64,000 nucleotides of DNA from Clostridium sp. LS (GTDB taxonomy: Bacteria; Bacillota; Clostridia; Clostridiales; Clostridiaceae), in NCBI RefSeq assembly GCF_002760435.1, contig NZ_AUUU01000046.1:62001-126000 (forward strand), written 5' to 3'. This document shows, piece after piece, positions 18,979-27,501 of the stretch. Numbering within the stretch: the first letter of the stretch is position 1; every line of letters starts with the position of its first letter. The position numbers were made by a program, and so were the translations under genes. Below the pieces are notes generated by a model. That model was not told the DNA's origin. It saw nothing but the letters and a program-made list of their open reading frames with translations, and ran no database searches.

Positions 18979-19842
18979 TTATGCCGTTATACCTGTTTCA
19001 AAATCTTCAATAATAATATGATCATTATTATTCTGTTTTGCTTTTGTTGATGCTAAACTTGCTACATTTACTAAATTTCTTATTGTTTCTATCCTATCGT
19101 CAATTATTCTGTCACTGAAATTACAACATGCTATGCCAACAGATGCTGAAACTGGAATATTATAAGGATAATTATAATCTTTTATTGCCGTTACTATTTT
19201 TTTAGAAAGAATTTTACATTTATTCGCATTATATGTAGTCAAAATTGCAAATTCATCCCCTGCATATCTACATAAAAAATTATCTGGTTGTATATTTTTT
19301 TTAAGTAAATCTGCCACAATTTTCAAAACTTTATCTCCATTTATGTGTCCAAACTTCTTATCAATATATCCAAAATTATTTAAATCTATAAATATTAATG
19401 AAACTTCTTTTCTTTGCTCTATTAAACTATTTATATTATAAAATAAATAATCGCTTTTATATAAACCCGTTAGTAAATCAATATGTCTTCCCAATTCTAT
19501 CTTTAATTGACTTTTCGTAATAACCCCTACAACTTTACTATTATATTCTACAAATATTACATCTATGTTCTGATTAAAATCAAATAAATTTTTAATTTCC
19601 CATGTAGAGGTTTCTGAGCCTACGCAAATATATCTATTAGTCATAACATCCGCAACTATTCTGTTAGGATTTGCAATTCCTAATTCTCTTAAAGTTAAGA
19701 CTCCCACTAACTTTTTCTTATCATAAACGGCAGAACACTCTATGTTATTTTGATAAAAAATTTCCTGAACTTTTTTTACTCCATCTAATACGTCTACTTT
19801 ATAAAAATTTTTATCTATTATATCTAAAACCCTTTGTATCAT
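18979..19842 (-). CDS. Diguanylate cyclase with paired CBS domains (CBS-CBS-GGDEF)
   Basis: 287 residues. The first 115 hold two CBS-like repeats (GVLTLRELG and GVITKSQLK segments). Residues about 125-280 form a GGDEF domain with LTGLYKSDY at its start, a metal-binding FIDLNNF strand and the active-site RYAGDEF. AGDEF is an accepted active variant, so cyclic di-GMP synthesis is expected. The product-inhibition RxxD motif is degenerate, with isoleucine in place of arginine. CBS pairs usually sense adenine nucleotides. The start codon overlaps the stop of the upstream gene (ATGA), so the two are translationally coupled. A second-messenger enzyme inside a conjugation operon is notable. Confidence 0.85.
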   Translation of the reverse strand: MIQRVLDIIDKNFYKVDVLDGVKKVQEIFYQNNIECSAVYDKKKLVGVLTLRELGIANPNRIVADVMTNRYICVGSETSTWEIKNLFDFNQNIDVIFVEYNSKVVGVITKSQLKIELGRHIDLLTGLYKSDYLFYNINSLIEQRKEVSLIFIDLNNFGYIDKKFGHINGDKVLKIVADLLKKNIQPDNFLCRYAGDEFAILTTYNANKCKILSKKIVTAIKDYNYPYNIPVSASVGIACCNFSDRIIDDRIETIRNLVNVASLASTKAKQNNNDHIIIEDFETGITA

Positions 19843-20189
19843 AAATCTATAGATTTGCTAACATTGATAGTTATATTAACTTGCGCCTTTATAATCATAT
19901 CTTCATTAGCAATCCTTTCAACCTCCTCCATTATTATTGGAATAAGTTTATCTTGCGGAAGCATATTTAAGATAGTCCTTCTAACAACTATTGCTTCCAC
20001 GCACTGATGTTCTATTTTAACTATTTCATATTGATCAGGAGATAATATATCTACCATTCTTCTAGCAGCCTCTGGACCTATTGGAGCTTTCTTACCAACA
20101 ATTAATATGTCTTGCATAGGAGGCATTTCAAACTCTGAAAATCTCATACTTATTTCAGCTTTTTTAGTTCCTTCTGATTTATATCCCAT
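19839..20189 (-). CDS. Uncharacterised 116-aa protein coupled to the diguanylate cyclase
   Basis: No family recognised. The protein is soluble, without a membrane segment or signal peptide. It contains IGPEAARRMVDIL, VVRRTILNMLP and a beta-rich C-terminal tail (KAQVNITINVS). The start has a strong AAGGAAGGTGA site. Its last codons overlap the CBS-GGDEF start, so the two products are probably made in step and may work together, for example as a sensor or adaptor for the cyclase. This is inferred from coupling only. Confidence 0.65.
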   Translation of the reverse strand: MGYKSEGTKKAEISMRFSEFEMPPMQDILIVGKKAPIGPEAARRMVDILSPDQYEIVKIEHQCVEAIVVRRTILNMLPQDKLIPIIMEEVERIANEDMIIKAQVNITINVSKSIDL

Positions 20190-20251
20190 AAATATGTCAC
20201 CTTCCTTAATTTCATAAACTATATTATCATAAATTGTCTAATTATTCTATT

Positions 20252-20280
20252 ATTTTACTTGAAATTTATTTTATTGTCGA
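20252..20280 (-). promoter_or_regulatory. Putative promoter of the 116-aa gene and diguanylate cyclase
   Basis: TCGACA and TAAAAT with a 17-base spacer lie on the minus strand in the 130-nt gap after virB4, about 63 nt before the start codon. This would let the signalling pair be expressed separately from the transfer operon. Confidence 0.4.
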
Positions 20281-20317
20281 TAAATTCCATAGTTTAATAA
20301 TATTACTCTTATATTAT

Positions 20318-22156
20318 TTATCTTCCCCCAGCTTTCCCCATATACTCAAATTTATATTCAGGTATCTCAAACACAACATGAAGTCTTTTAGACCCAATCA
20401 TGAATAAGGCATTGCCTCTCTTTTTACTTGCAAGAAGCTCTTCTTCTGCATCTGTTAAATTGTAAAGTTCCTTTGTTTCTTGTAAATTTCTGCCATCTGT
20501 ACCCATTATAATTTTAAAGCAAGGTATATCAAGAAGTGCCTGTCCATACATTTTTATTTGTGGATCAAGAAAATCTACAACTGAATGGCTTATTATAGCA
20601 ACTCCTGCTTCATATTTTCTTGCTCTCTTTTCAACATTTCTTAAAAATACTAGACTTTGAGGTACATTGGTATCAATCATAAGATAAGCTTCATCGCAGA
20701 TTAACAATACTCTTTCATTTCTATCTTTGCTCATCTCCTGCCAACACCAAGTAAGAATATTAAAATATTGAGTCCTTTTAATATTGTCATTAGTATTTTG
20801 TAAATCATGGGTATCAAGACAAATACATCTTGTGTTAGTCTTAATAGAGCTATATCCATTCCAAAGAAAAGAATCACTTCCCATGGCTATGTCTTTTAAA
20901 AGCAGAGCAAGGTCATCATAAATATTGGCTTCACTTTCTTTTCTTGTTTTTTCTTTTTCCTTTGCTTTTTTATCTATCAAATTATAAAGGTCTAAAAATA
21001 TAGGAAAATCCTCATTATTTAATTGGTTTATATCTGTATCCCAAGTTATGCCAAAGTTATTATATAGCTCAATTAAGCAATCTTTAAGAATAGCTCTTTC
21101 TCTATCTGTTAAGGATGGAATGTATAGACTAAAAAATATTTCTAAATTCTTAATATAAAGAGCCATATCACCCATGCCTTGACCTTCATCTTTATAAACT
21201 TCATCATTATCATCTACTGGTGTTGGTCTTATTTGGAGTGGATTTATTCTTCCATTGCTGCCTCCACCTGCATTAATCCAATCTCCATTTAAAGCTTCGC
21301 ATAGCTCTTTGTATTCTCTTTCTGGATCTACAAATATAATTTTAGTACCTTTCATATATTCAGATAAGGCTATATGCTTAACTGCTGTAGACTTTCCAAC
21401 ACCAGCTACTCCCATTATAACCATGTTAGTGTTGGTTCTATCATTTCCCCTCTTCCAAGTATCCAGTATAATTAATCCGCCACTAGAATCTCTTCCAAAA
21501 TAATAACCTGTTCCATCATTATAACCGCTTGATGAAAAAGGAAATCCACCTACAAAGGTGGATAAAGGAACTATTCTGCTTACTATCTGCTCTATATTTT
21601 CATCTGAAGTATAAAAGGGTGAACAGTTTTTAAATGCCTGTTCTTGCAAGTTTGACAGGTTTCTTGGTTTACATTTACTCATGGCACAGGTACTTTCAGT
21701 TTTTCTGCAAACTTTATTGAAATTTTCATCTTCTCTTGATATTGGCATAATGGTAATTCCCATAAGTCCAACAGTTTCACCGTTTTGATCTATTTGCACC
21801 ATTATCTTTTCTCCATCTAAAGCTGAACGTTCTGCCCTTTTCTGAGCTAGTGGGTCTTTGGCACTTTCTGCTGCCCCACGACTTTGTATTACATTTCTTG
21901 AAAGACTTTCGATAAAAGAAGAATTATCAATAGGTTTAAAGGTTATACTGACAATAGTACTTGGTATATTAGTAATTTTAGAAAGCCATCCATAATCAAC
22001 TTTTTGAGGATATTTAACTATTCCATATACCTTTCCAGTATTTTCGCCTATAACTAAGCTGTTTCTTTTTATTTCTAGTCCCATTGGAGTTATTATATTT
22101 AGCAAGGATTTGTTTAATAATATTTCTTGATTTAAGGTATTTTTATTTTTTATCAT
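20318..22156 (-). CDS. VirB4-like conjugative ATPase
   Basis: About 612 residues from the ATG at 22156, which has AGGGAG at proper spacing. Walker A is GVAGVGKSTAVKH near residue 252 and Walker B is LICDEAYLMID near residue 488. The N-terminal 220 residues include a cysteine-containing stretch, and the C-terminal domain matches the TraE/VirB4 AAA fold. VirB4 powers assembly and substrate transfer of type IV secretion. The typical N-terminal VirB4 region is partly supplied by the preceding gene 14 nt upstream, so the protein appears split. Essential for conjugation in related elements. Confidence 0.9.
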   Translation of the reverse strand: MIKNKNTLNQEILLNKSLLNIITPMGLEIKRNSLVIGENTGKVYGIVKYPQKVDYGWLSKITNIPSTIVSITFKPIDNSSFIESLSRNVIQSRGAAESAKDPLAQKRAERSALDGEKIMVQIDQNGETVGLMGITIMPISREDENFNKVCRKTESTCAMSKCKPRNLSNLQEQAFKNCSPFYTSDENIEQIVSRIVPLSTFVGGFPFSSSGYNDGTGYYFGRDSSGGLIILDTWKRGNDRTNTNMVIMGVAGVGKSTAVKHIALSEYMKGTKIIFVDPEREYKELCEALNGDWINAGGGSNGRINPLQIRPTPVDDNDEVYKDEGQGMGDMALYIKNLEIFFSLYIPSLTDRERAILKDCLIELYNNFGITWDTDINQLNNEDFPIFLDLYNLIDKKAKEKEKTRKESEANIYDDLALLLKDIAMGSDSFLWNGYSSIKTNTRCICLDTHDLQNTNDNIKRTQYFNILTWCWQEMSKDRNERVLLICDEAYLMIDTNVPQSLVFLRNVEKRARKYEAGVAIISHSVVDFLDPQIKMYGQALLDIPCFKIIMGTDGRNLQETKELYNLTDAEEELLASKKRGNALFMIGSKRLHVVFEIPEYKFEYMGKAGGR

Positions 22157-22176
22157 TTTCACATCTCCCTTTTCTA

Positions 22177-22851
22177 TTAAAAAATAGGGATAGTGGCTTC
22201 AAACTCACTATCCTCTATATTTGTATAAGCTGGATTATTTACAAGATTACATAACCTTACTATATCCTGCTGCTTTAATATTTCACATTGTATGTTTCCA
22301 CTTTCAAACTTTGACTTAAATTCATAGCATCTTTTAGATATTTCTCTTTCTATATCTTCTTCATACCTTTCCCAAAGCATTATATAAAACTGCCTTTCAA
22401 CAACTTCTCCAGATAAGGCATAATTACTCATTACAAGCATTTCATTTCTTAACAAATCCTTTTGCTTTTGATCTGAGCTATTTGAAATAATACCAGTATA
22501 CTCATTTATAAGTGGTGAAATATCTACTGGTCTTGATACTGCTAAAAACTTATAAGGCTTTTGCTCACTGGAAAGTTCTGCTGTGAGAGTCTTACATAAA
22601 AGCTTTTTTTCTCTTTCTGATAGCAAATCAATGCTTATAGGATTAATTTTTATATACATGATAATGTAGCCATCTCGTGTATATAAATAGCGTTCTTTAA
22701 CATCTTTTACATTTACAAACTCATTAGCAGTTTTCTGCTCTTTATTTTCTGTAACCTTTGTCCTTTTACTATTTTTCTTTAAAAATAGCAGTGTTAAACC
22801 TCCACAAATTAAACATAGTAATAACATAACAATTGGTATAATAGGTTTCAT
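22177..22851 (-). CDS. Membrane-anchored VirB4-partner protein (TraC/VirB4 N-domain-like)
   Basis: 224 residues with an N-terminal membrane segment (IPIVMLLLCLICGGLTLLFL). A soluble domain follows that resembles the N-terminal part of TraC/VirB4 proteins, including YIIMYIKINPISIDLLS and FLAVSRPVDI. No ATPase motif is present. The strong AGGAGGTGCACC site and the 20-nt gap to virB4 show they are expressed together. It probably tethers the cytoplasmic VirB4 ATPase to the membrane. Family placement is by visual similarity. Confidence 0.65.
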   Translation of the reverse strand: MKPIIPIVMLLLCLICGGLTLLFLKKNSKRTKVTENKEQKTANEFVNVKDVKERYLYTRDGYIIMYIKINPISIDLLSEREKKLLCKTLTAELSSEQKPYKFLAVSRPVDISPLINEYTGIISNSSDQKQKDLLRNEMLVMSNYALSGEVVERQFYIMLWERYEEDIEREISKRCYEFKSKFESGNIQCEILKQQDIVRLCNLVNNPAYTNIEDSEFEATIPIF

Positions 22852-22861
22852 GGTGCACCTC

Positions 22862-22975
22862 CTATAGCTCTAATCCTTCTTTAATTCTTTCATGTTTTAA
22901 TATTAATATCTTTTTTTCATAATCCTCATTTTTGCTATTCTTTAAGCAGTGCATATTATCTAAAATTCTAGTCAC
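22862..22975 (-). CDS. Possible 37-aa protein between methylase and transfer genes
   Basis: A GTG start at 22975 overlaps the stop of the cytosine methylase, and the frame runs 37 codons to a TAG just before the next ribosome site. The sequence is helical and charged (ILILKHERIKEGLEL at the end). No strong ribosome site is visible, so it would depend on coupling. It may be only a spacer. Confidence 0.3.
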   Translation of the reverse strand: MTRILDNMHCLKNSKNEDYEKKILILKHERIKEGLEL

Positions 22976-24036
22976 TCTACTCTTAATCTTGTGCCAATTT
23001 CATATACTATTGAAACGGTAACTGAATTACCAGCTTGCTTATATAACTGGCTATCTGAATTGACTGATTGTGCTTTATAATAAAATTCATCAGGAAATCC
23101 TTGCAATCTAAAACATTCAAGGGGCGTAAGTTTTCTTATCGCCCCACCCAATAATATTCCGTGTCTATCTTGTGTTGTTAAAGTAAACATTGGTTCATTT
23201 TCATTTTTAAATCTACGCCCATTTTGACGTTTTTTAAATCTTTCTGGGGTAAGAACAGCTCTTGGAATAACTAAAACTCCGCTATTATCTGCAGCTCTAT
23301 TTGTAATTCCAGAATTATATCTTGCTTTTATACATCTTGCATTTTCAGTTACTTGAGGTTTTAAATTTAAGTCAACAAAATATAATCCTGTTTTTGCTCC
23401 TTGACCGCCTCCATGAGAAGTTAATGTTGTACTTAAACCATCTATACTATATACCCTTTGTCCTTGTTTACCTCCTATAAGCTGCTTAAGAGTTTTTGGG
23501 TTGCAACTGATGATAGGAAATATTTTTGTGAAACTTCTTCCTCTAATATGTGCAATAATGAACACTCTTTCACGGTTTTGTGGCACTCCGAAATCTTTGC
23601 TGTTAAGCAATTGCCATTCAGCATCATACCCCAATTCATAAAGTGTACTGAGGATGGTTTTAAAAGTCCTGCCTTGGTCATGCGATAGCAGTCCTTTGAC
23701 ATTTTCAAGAAGAAGAAGTGGAGGTTTTCTTTCATTAACCAATCTGGCAATTTCAAAGAACATAGTTCCTCTAATATCTTCAAATCCTCTCCTTTTTCCT
23801 GCAATTGAGAAACTTTGACAAGGAAATCCTGCACATAGCAATTCAAATTCGGGCATTTCTTTTGGATTGATTTTTCTGACATCATTAATAAACCACTCTC
23901 CTTCACAACTGTACATAGCTCTATAACTTCTATCTGCAAATTTATCTACTTCGCAATGACCTACGCATTCATGTCCAGCCAATTCAAGTCCTAATCTAAA
24001 TCCGCCTATACCACTAAACAAATCAATAAACTTCAA
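22972..24036 (-). CDS. Orphan DNA (cytosine-5-)-methyltransferase
   Basis: 354 residues from a TTG start with GGAGGGAGAATAC upstream. SAM-binding DLFSGIGGFRLG, catalytic AGFPCQSFSIAG, ENVKG (motif VI), QNRERVF (motif VIII) and QAGNSVTV (motif X) are all present in order. No restriction nuclease lies beside it; neighbours are DUF3846 and an MT-A70 methylase, an arrangement common in conjugative elements and phages. The enzyme likely modifies element DNA to evade restriction in a new host. It differs clearly from the DISARM cytosine methylase at 14633. Confidence 0.92.
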   Translation of the reverse strand: MKFIDLFSGIGGFRLGLELAGHECVGHCEVDKFADRSYRAMYSCEGEWFINDVRKINPKEMPEFELLCAGFPCQSFSIAGKRRGFEDIRGTMFFEIARLVNERKPPLLLLENVKGLLSHDQGRTFKTILSTLYELGYDAEWQLLNSKDFGVPQNRERVFIIAHIRGRSFTKIFPIISCNPKTLKQLIGGKQGQRVYSIDGLSTTLTSHGGGQGAKTGLYFVDLNLKPQVTENARCIKARYNSGITNRAADNSGVLVIPRAVLTPERFKKRQNGRRFKNENEPMFTLTTQDRHGILLGGAIRKLTPLECFRLQGFPDEFYYKAQSVNSDSQLYKQAGNSVTVSIVYEIGTRLRVE

Positions 24037-24048
24037 GTATTCTCCCTC

Positions 24049-24426
24049 CTATATCTCCATATCATCTTCATAATCTGGTACATAAACATCCATAAAAGCT
24101 GAGTCTTCTACTTCTTCCCGAGAATAATACTCTGGTTCTCTAAACCTTTCATAGTATTTTGAAATCTGCTCATCTGTTAGTGAAATAGATGCTCCATCTT
24201 CATTAAAGCCGCAAAGAAAAAACGTACCAGCAATTATGTCTCTGCCGATACGTCTGTTTCCTTCAAGACCTCTTATTTTACCTTCTTCATTACAAACAAG
24301 GCTTGTATTATCATCTAAGTCTACCATTTCAATTGAGCCTCCAACTATCTCCTGCATAGGTTTTAAACCTTCTTCTATTTCTGCAACATAAGGCCTTATT
24401 TGAGGTTGAACTATTAATACTCTCAT
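24049..24426 (-). CDS. DUF3846 domain protein
   Basis: 125 residues. The opening MRVLIVQPQIRPYVAEI and the central segment with GSIEMVDLDD and NRRIGRDIIAGTFF match DUF3846 proteins, which are frequent on clostridial conjugative elements and phages next to DNA-modification genes. No membrane segment or catalytic motif is visible. Function unknown. It sits 13 nt before the methylase gene and 7 nt after the MT-A70 gene, so the three form a modification cluster. Confidence 0.75.
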   Translation of the reverse strand: MRVLIVQPQIRPYVAEIEEGLKPMQEIVGGSIEMVDLDDNTSLVCNEEGKIRGLEGNRRIGRDIIAGTFFLCGFNEDGASISLTDEQISKYYERFREPEYYSREEVEDSAFMDVYVPDYEDDMEI

Positions 24427-24432
24427 AAGTTT

Positions 24433-24999
24433 TTACATCTCCTTTACTTTTTTAATACTTTCTCTAATATCTAAGCCATCAATTTCATTACCAAGACAAA
24501 CCCATCCTTCATGAGTTTCTCGTGCAAAGAGTTCAACTCTGGGTAAATCTCCGCAAAGCTCAATTATTCTTTTCCTTACTTCCTCAGGTTTTTTACTATG
24601 CTTTTCAATAGGTAAATCTATAACTGAATGAACTGCTTTTGATATTCTTTTAGGGTGACCTTTAGTTCCAATTAGGCATATTTCCGGATTAGCTCTTGTC
24701 CAAAATCCCAGTCCCCAAAACCAATTTGGACTTTTCTTATTTCTCTTTACCCAGCAAAACCCTAAGGTTTTATAAGTAAATCCCCATCTTTTCATAGTTT
24801 CAAGCCCTACAAGTAAGTTAGGAAAAGTAACCCATAAAAATAAAATACAATCTTCCATAGCTAAACTTGCTACGTCAAGATTGTATATATCTTCATGACT
24901 CATAGTATTATAATGATTTTCAGCAGATCTTCCTCTACCTTTTTTAGAATACACTTTATAGCTCCAAGGTGGATCAGCATAAATTATATTAAACCTCAT
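24433..24999 (-). CDS. MT-A70 family adenine methyltransferase
   Basis: About 188 residues from the ATG at 24999, six bases after an AGGGTG site; a GTG nine bases upstream is the alternative. The catalytic YADPPWSY lies at the N-terminus, with an ILFLWVTFPNL strand and NPEICLIGTKG later, the standard MT-A70 layout. Bacterial members methylate the N6 of adenine in DNA. No restriction partner is adjacent, so protection of element DNA or gene regulation is likely. It begins 11 nt after the secreted-protein stop. Confidence 0.88.
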   Translation of the reverse strand: MRFNIIYADPPWSYKVYSKKGRGRSAENHYNTMSHEDIYNLDVASLAMEDCILFLWVTFPNLLVGLETMKRWGFTYKTLGFCWVKRNKKSPNWFWGLGFWTRANPEICLIGTKGHPKRISKAVHSVIDLPIEKHSKKPEEVRKRIIELCGDLPRVELFARETHEGWVCLGNEIDGLDIRESIKKVKEM

Positions 25000-25009
25000 A
25001 GGTTTCACC

Positions 25010-26737
25010 CTAAAACTGTGGGCCTATATGCCAATCGTCATACAAGCTGCCTTTTATGTTTACATAATCATTTAAATTAACAGAAAGCATACCCTCTGGT
25101 GTCCATACATCTATTACTTCTGCATATACAGAATAGGTTCCATCTGGATACCATATTGGAGTAAAATGTACTCTTTGATTATAGGTAGAATATTTATTTT
25201 TTCTAAGCTGAAAACTTGAGGAATAACCTGCTGTTATCATTTCTAATACTCTATTATAAGTTTTATAATTAAATTCAGGATAATAAGAAATAACATTTTG
25301 AGCACCTGTTATGGATGAGCTTGGAGCATTAGAACTAAGATTAGAATTTACATTTAAGTTTATTCCATATCCTGATTTCATAGTTTTTGAATAGGCTGTA
25401 GGGACTTTAGCATCTGGCTGAAGGTTCATATTGGCTGAAAGATAAGCATAGTAACTTATCCATTTATATTTCCAATCTCCTCTATCAACCCAATGACCAT
25501 TATCAACCCAGTATCCTGTGTTTTTACCTGTACTAACCCAGCTCCAGTTTGCCTGCCATTCCCATTTAGGTTCCCAATAGCAATCCCATTTTCCCCATGT
25601 AGCAGAAGTTTTTGGAGCTTTACTTGGAATACTAGAAGCTTTAAAACTTGGATTTTTATCATTAGCAGTAGGATTTGGTGGAGTGTTTTCTTTAAGGTCT
25701 ACTATTTTGGCTGTAATATTTGCTTTATTTGCAAATGCTCCACTTATACTTACATCTATATTTAATGTTTGTGGTGTTTTGGGAGTGTGCCATTTAAACC
25801 AAACCTTTTGAGATTCTCCTTCTGGAATATAAATATTACTTACAGTGTAGTTTTGTCCATTTACTCTAAAGCTTACAGATACAGGATTGTCAGGTGTTCT
25901 TCTTCTATCTGTATTTACAGTTATTGAAGTAATAACATCTGTGTCACATCTATATTCATAGGAATTACTATCAATATCTACTCCCTTATCCGCCTCACTA
26001 AACCTTATGACACCAAGTCCTAAATAGGCTTTTATTTGAGTATTTGATACCTTTTGATTACTCGATCCTGACCAAGCAGCAAAACCTAAATCAGAAGTTT
26101 GTAAAAACAAAGCAAGGGGCAAATTCTTATGAGATAAACTTACCATCTTTGCTCTTAAACCTCCTCCAAGTTTTTCATCATATAATGCTGCTTCATGTGC
26201 AGTCATTGCCATATACACTCCTTGAAAAGTCATGTAAGCTATAGGTTCAATAAGTATTTTATAATCTCCGCTTATAAGATTTTCATAATTCATACCAGTA
26301 AGGCTTGCAATTAATTTTAGAGCATATTCAGAACAAAAGTATTTTTTAGTAGCTTCAATATTTATAGTATAGCTACTTGAACCTATAATTCTTGGCATAG
26401 GTTGAGATGGAATATAATAGTTATACACACTTGTGTATGCTTGCAAGGAACTTCCGTTTCTATATTGAATTTTTGATTTCTTTCCAAAATGTATTTTTAT
26501 ATTATTTTGATTTTTATTTGAGAAATCAATAGGTGTAGTTACTGGCATTTGATCTCTACACCTGATAACAGTAATCCTTACCCCATCATTCCCTGGATTC
26601 CAAAAGTTTTGAGATGATCCATTTCCCATTCCACCTCCTCCACCGTCAAAGTTTCCATCTCCTTCAGCAAATACACTTATAGGTACAGAAAAAATTATTA
26701 ACATTAAACAAAGTAAAAATGCTGTTACTCTTTTCAT
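25010..26737 (-). CDS. Secreted/surface protein of unknown family with Trp-rich segment
   Basis: 575 residues with a clear signal peptide (AFLLCLMLIIFSVPISVFA) and cleavage after AFA. A glycine-rich stretch follows. Beta-rich regions occupy the middle, including a segment with VSFRVNGQNYTV. Residues about 380-425 are extraordinarily rich in tryptophan and tyrosine (for example WDCYWEPKWEWQANWSWV). No sortase motif, membrane anchor or enzyme motif was seen. It follows an intrinsic terminator, which may lower its expression. Similar large secreted proteins occur in conjugation modules of clostridia and might mediate cell contact; this is inference. Confidence 0.7.
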   Translation of the reverse strand: MKRVTAFLLCLMLIIFSVPISVFAEGDGNFDGGGGGMGNGSSQNFWNPGNDGVRITVIRCRDQMPVTTPIDFSNKNQNNIKIHFGKKSKIQYRNGSSLQAYTSVYNYYIPSQPMPRIIGSSSYTINIEATKKYFCSEYALKLIASLTGMNYENLISGDYKILIEPIAYMTFQGVYMAMTAHEAALYDEKLGGGLRAKMVSLSHKNLPLALFLQTSDLGFAAWSGSSNQKVSNTQIKAYLGLGVIRFSEADKGVDIDSNSYEYRCDTDVITSITVNTDRRRTPDNPVSVSFRVNGQNYTVSNIYIPEGESQKVWFKWHTPKTPQTLNIDVSISGAFANKANITAKIVDLKENTPPNPTANDKNPSFKASSIPSKAPKTSATWGKWDCYWEPKWEWQANWSWVSTGKNTGYWVDNGHWVDRGDWKYKWISYYAYLSANMNLQPDAKVPTAYSKTMKSGYGINLNVNSNLSSNAPSSSITGAQNVISYYPEFNYKTYNRVLEMITAGYSSSFQLRKNKYSTYNQRVHFTPIWYPDGTYSVYAEVIDVWTPEGMLSVNLNDYVNIKGSLYDDWHIGPQF

Positions 26738-26751
26738 AAGCTTACACCTCC

Positions 26752-26789
26752 AAAAAAATAGAGAGTACAGATTTTGACCATACTCTCTA
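26752..26789 (-). terminator. Intrinsic terminator/attenuator between DUF6550 and the secreted protein gene
   Basis: On the minus strand TAGAGAGTA and TACTCTCTA form a 9-bp perfect stem with a 13-base loop, followed at once by seven T residues. It lies 19 nt after the DUF6550 stop and just before the next ribosome site, so it should attenuate read-through. Confidence 0.75.
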
Positions 26790-26808
26790 AAAATACTTTT
26801 TTATTAAA

Positions 26809-27342
26809 CTAATCCATTGTACCCACTTGCTTATTAATATCACCATCAGATGTTACATTTGTTCCTTGACCACCACCACCTTCATCGTTAACCCAACCAA
26901 ACCCTGGAACATATACTTGTCCTTTGTTATTTTTTTCTCCTCCCTTAGGACTTGATTCTTTCTGTGGTTTTACTGCTTTTTCAGGATAAGTAGGTACTTT
27001 ATTTTTATTTGTTATATCATCTGTAGTCTTAGGTTTTTCCTTTGGTGGTTCTGGTTTTTTAGGTGCTGTTTCAGTATTACTACTTACAACATTATTTTGA
27101 GAGGATTTTTCTGTACTATCAGCAGCATTAATAACTGGTACTTTAGCTTTTTCTTCATTTTCTGTTTTTATTTCGTCTACCTTAACTTCATCTACCTTAT
27201 TAATATCTGATAAAACTTTATCCTCTTTAGTTTTAGGTGTTTTATTTACATAACTTATTAAGCCTGCTCCAAGAGCTATAGCTAAAACAACAAGAAATGT
27301 TACAGTTAAATTTTTCTTTACATTAAAATTAAGTTTTTTCAT
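26809..27342 (-). CDS. DUF6550 family membrane protein
   Basis: About 177 residues from the ATG at 27342 (GGGAGTGA upstream; an earlier ATG is too close to that site). An N-terminal membrane segment (TVTFLVVLAIALGAGLISYV) precedes a long, low-complexity, lysine/proline/glutamate-rich outer region. It ends in the conserved QVYVPGFGWVNDEGGGG motif that identifies DUF6550 proteins of conjugative elements. The extended part probably spans the cell wall. Function is not known. It lies between pseudopilin genes and the secreted protein gene. Confidence 0.75.
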   Translation of the reverse strand: MKKLNFNVKKNLTVTFLVVLAIALGAGLISYVNKTPKTKEDKVLSDINKVDEVKVDEIKTENEEKAKVPVINAADSTEKSSQNNVVSSNTETAPKKPEPPKEKPKTTDDITNKNKVPTYPEKAVKPQKESSPKGGEKNNKGQVYVPGFGWVNDEGGGGQGTNVTSDGDINKQVGTMD

Positions 27343-27360
27343 CCACATTCACTCCCTTAA

Positions 27361-27501
27361 TTTTTTTCAACATAACGGTTTTTTTTGCCCTTGTTAAAAA
27401 ATAAACATACTTTTTGTATTTTGTCCAGATGTTTTTTTAATTTTTTATTTTCACTTATTCACACGTTGTCCACACGCTCTCCTGTGGATATGTAATTAAC
27501 T
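27361..27501 (-). other. AT-rich intergenic region with three DnaA-box-like 9-mers
   Basis: TTATTCACA at 27455-27463 matches the DnaA box consensus exactly. TTGTCCACA at 27466-27474 and the reverse of TGTGGATAT at 27483-27491 each have one mismatch. A 90-bp tract of T runs lies beside them. The region also precedes DUF6550 and may contain its promoter. Origin activity is only a suggestion. Confidence 0.35.

Noticed and set aside
23475..23939. 154-codon ORF in another frame of the cytosine methylase gene
   Set aside because: It shares the methylase's strand but lacks a ribosome site and has no family resemblance; the methylase motifs are complete in the main frame.
25456..25765. Small ORFs inside the secreted protein gene on both strands
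   Set aside because: Shadows of the Trp-rich coding region, no ribosome sites.
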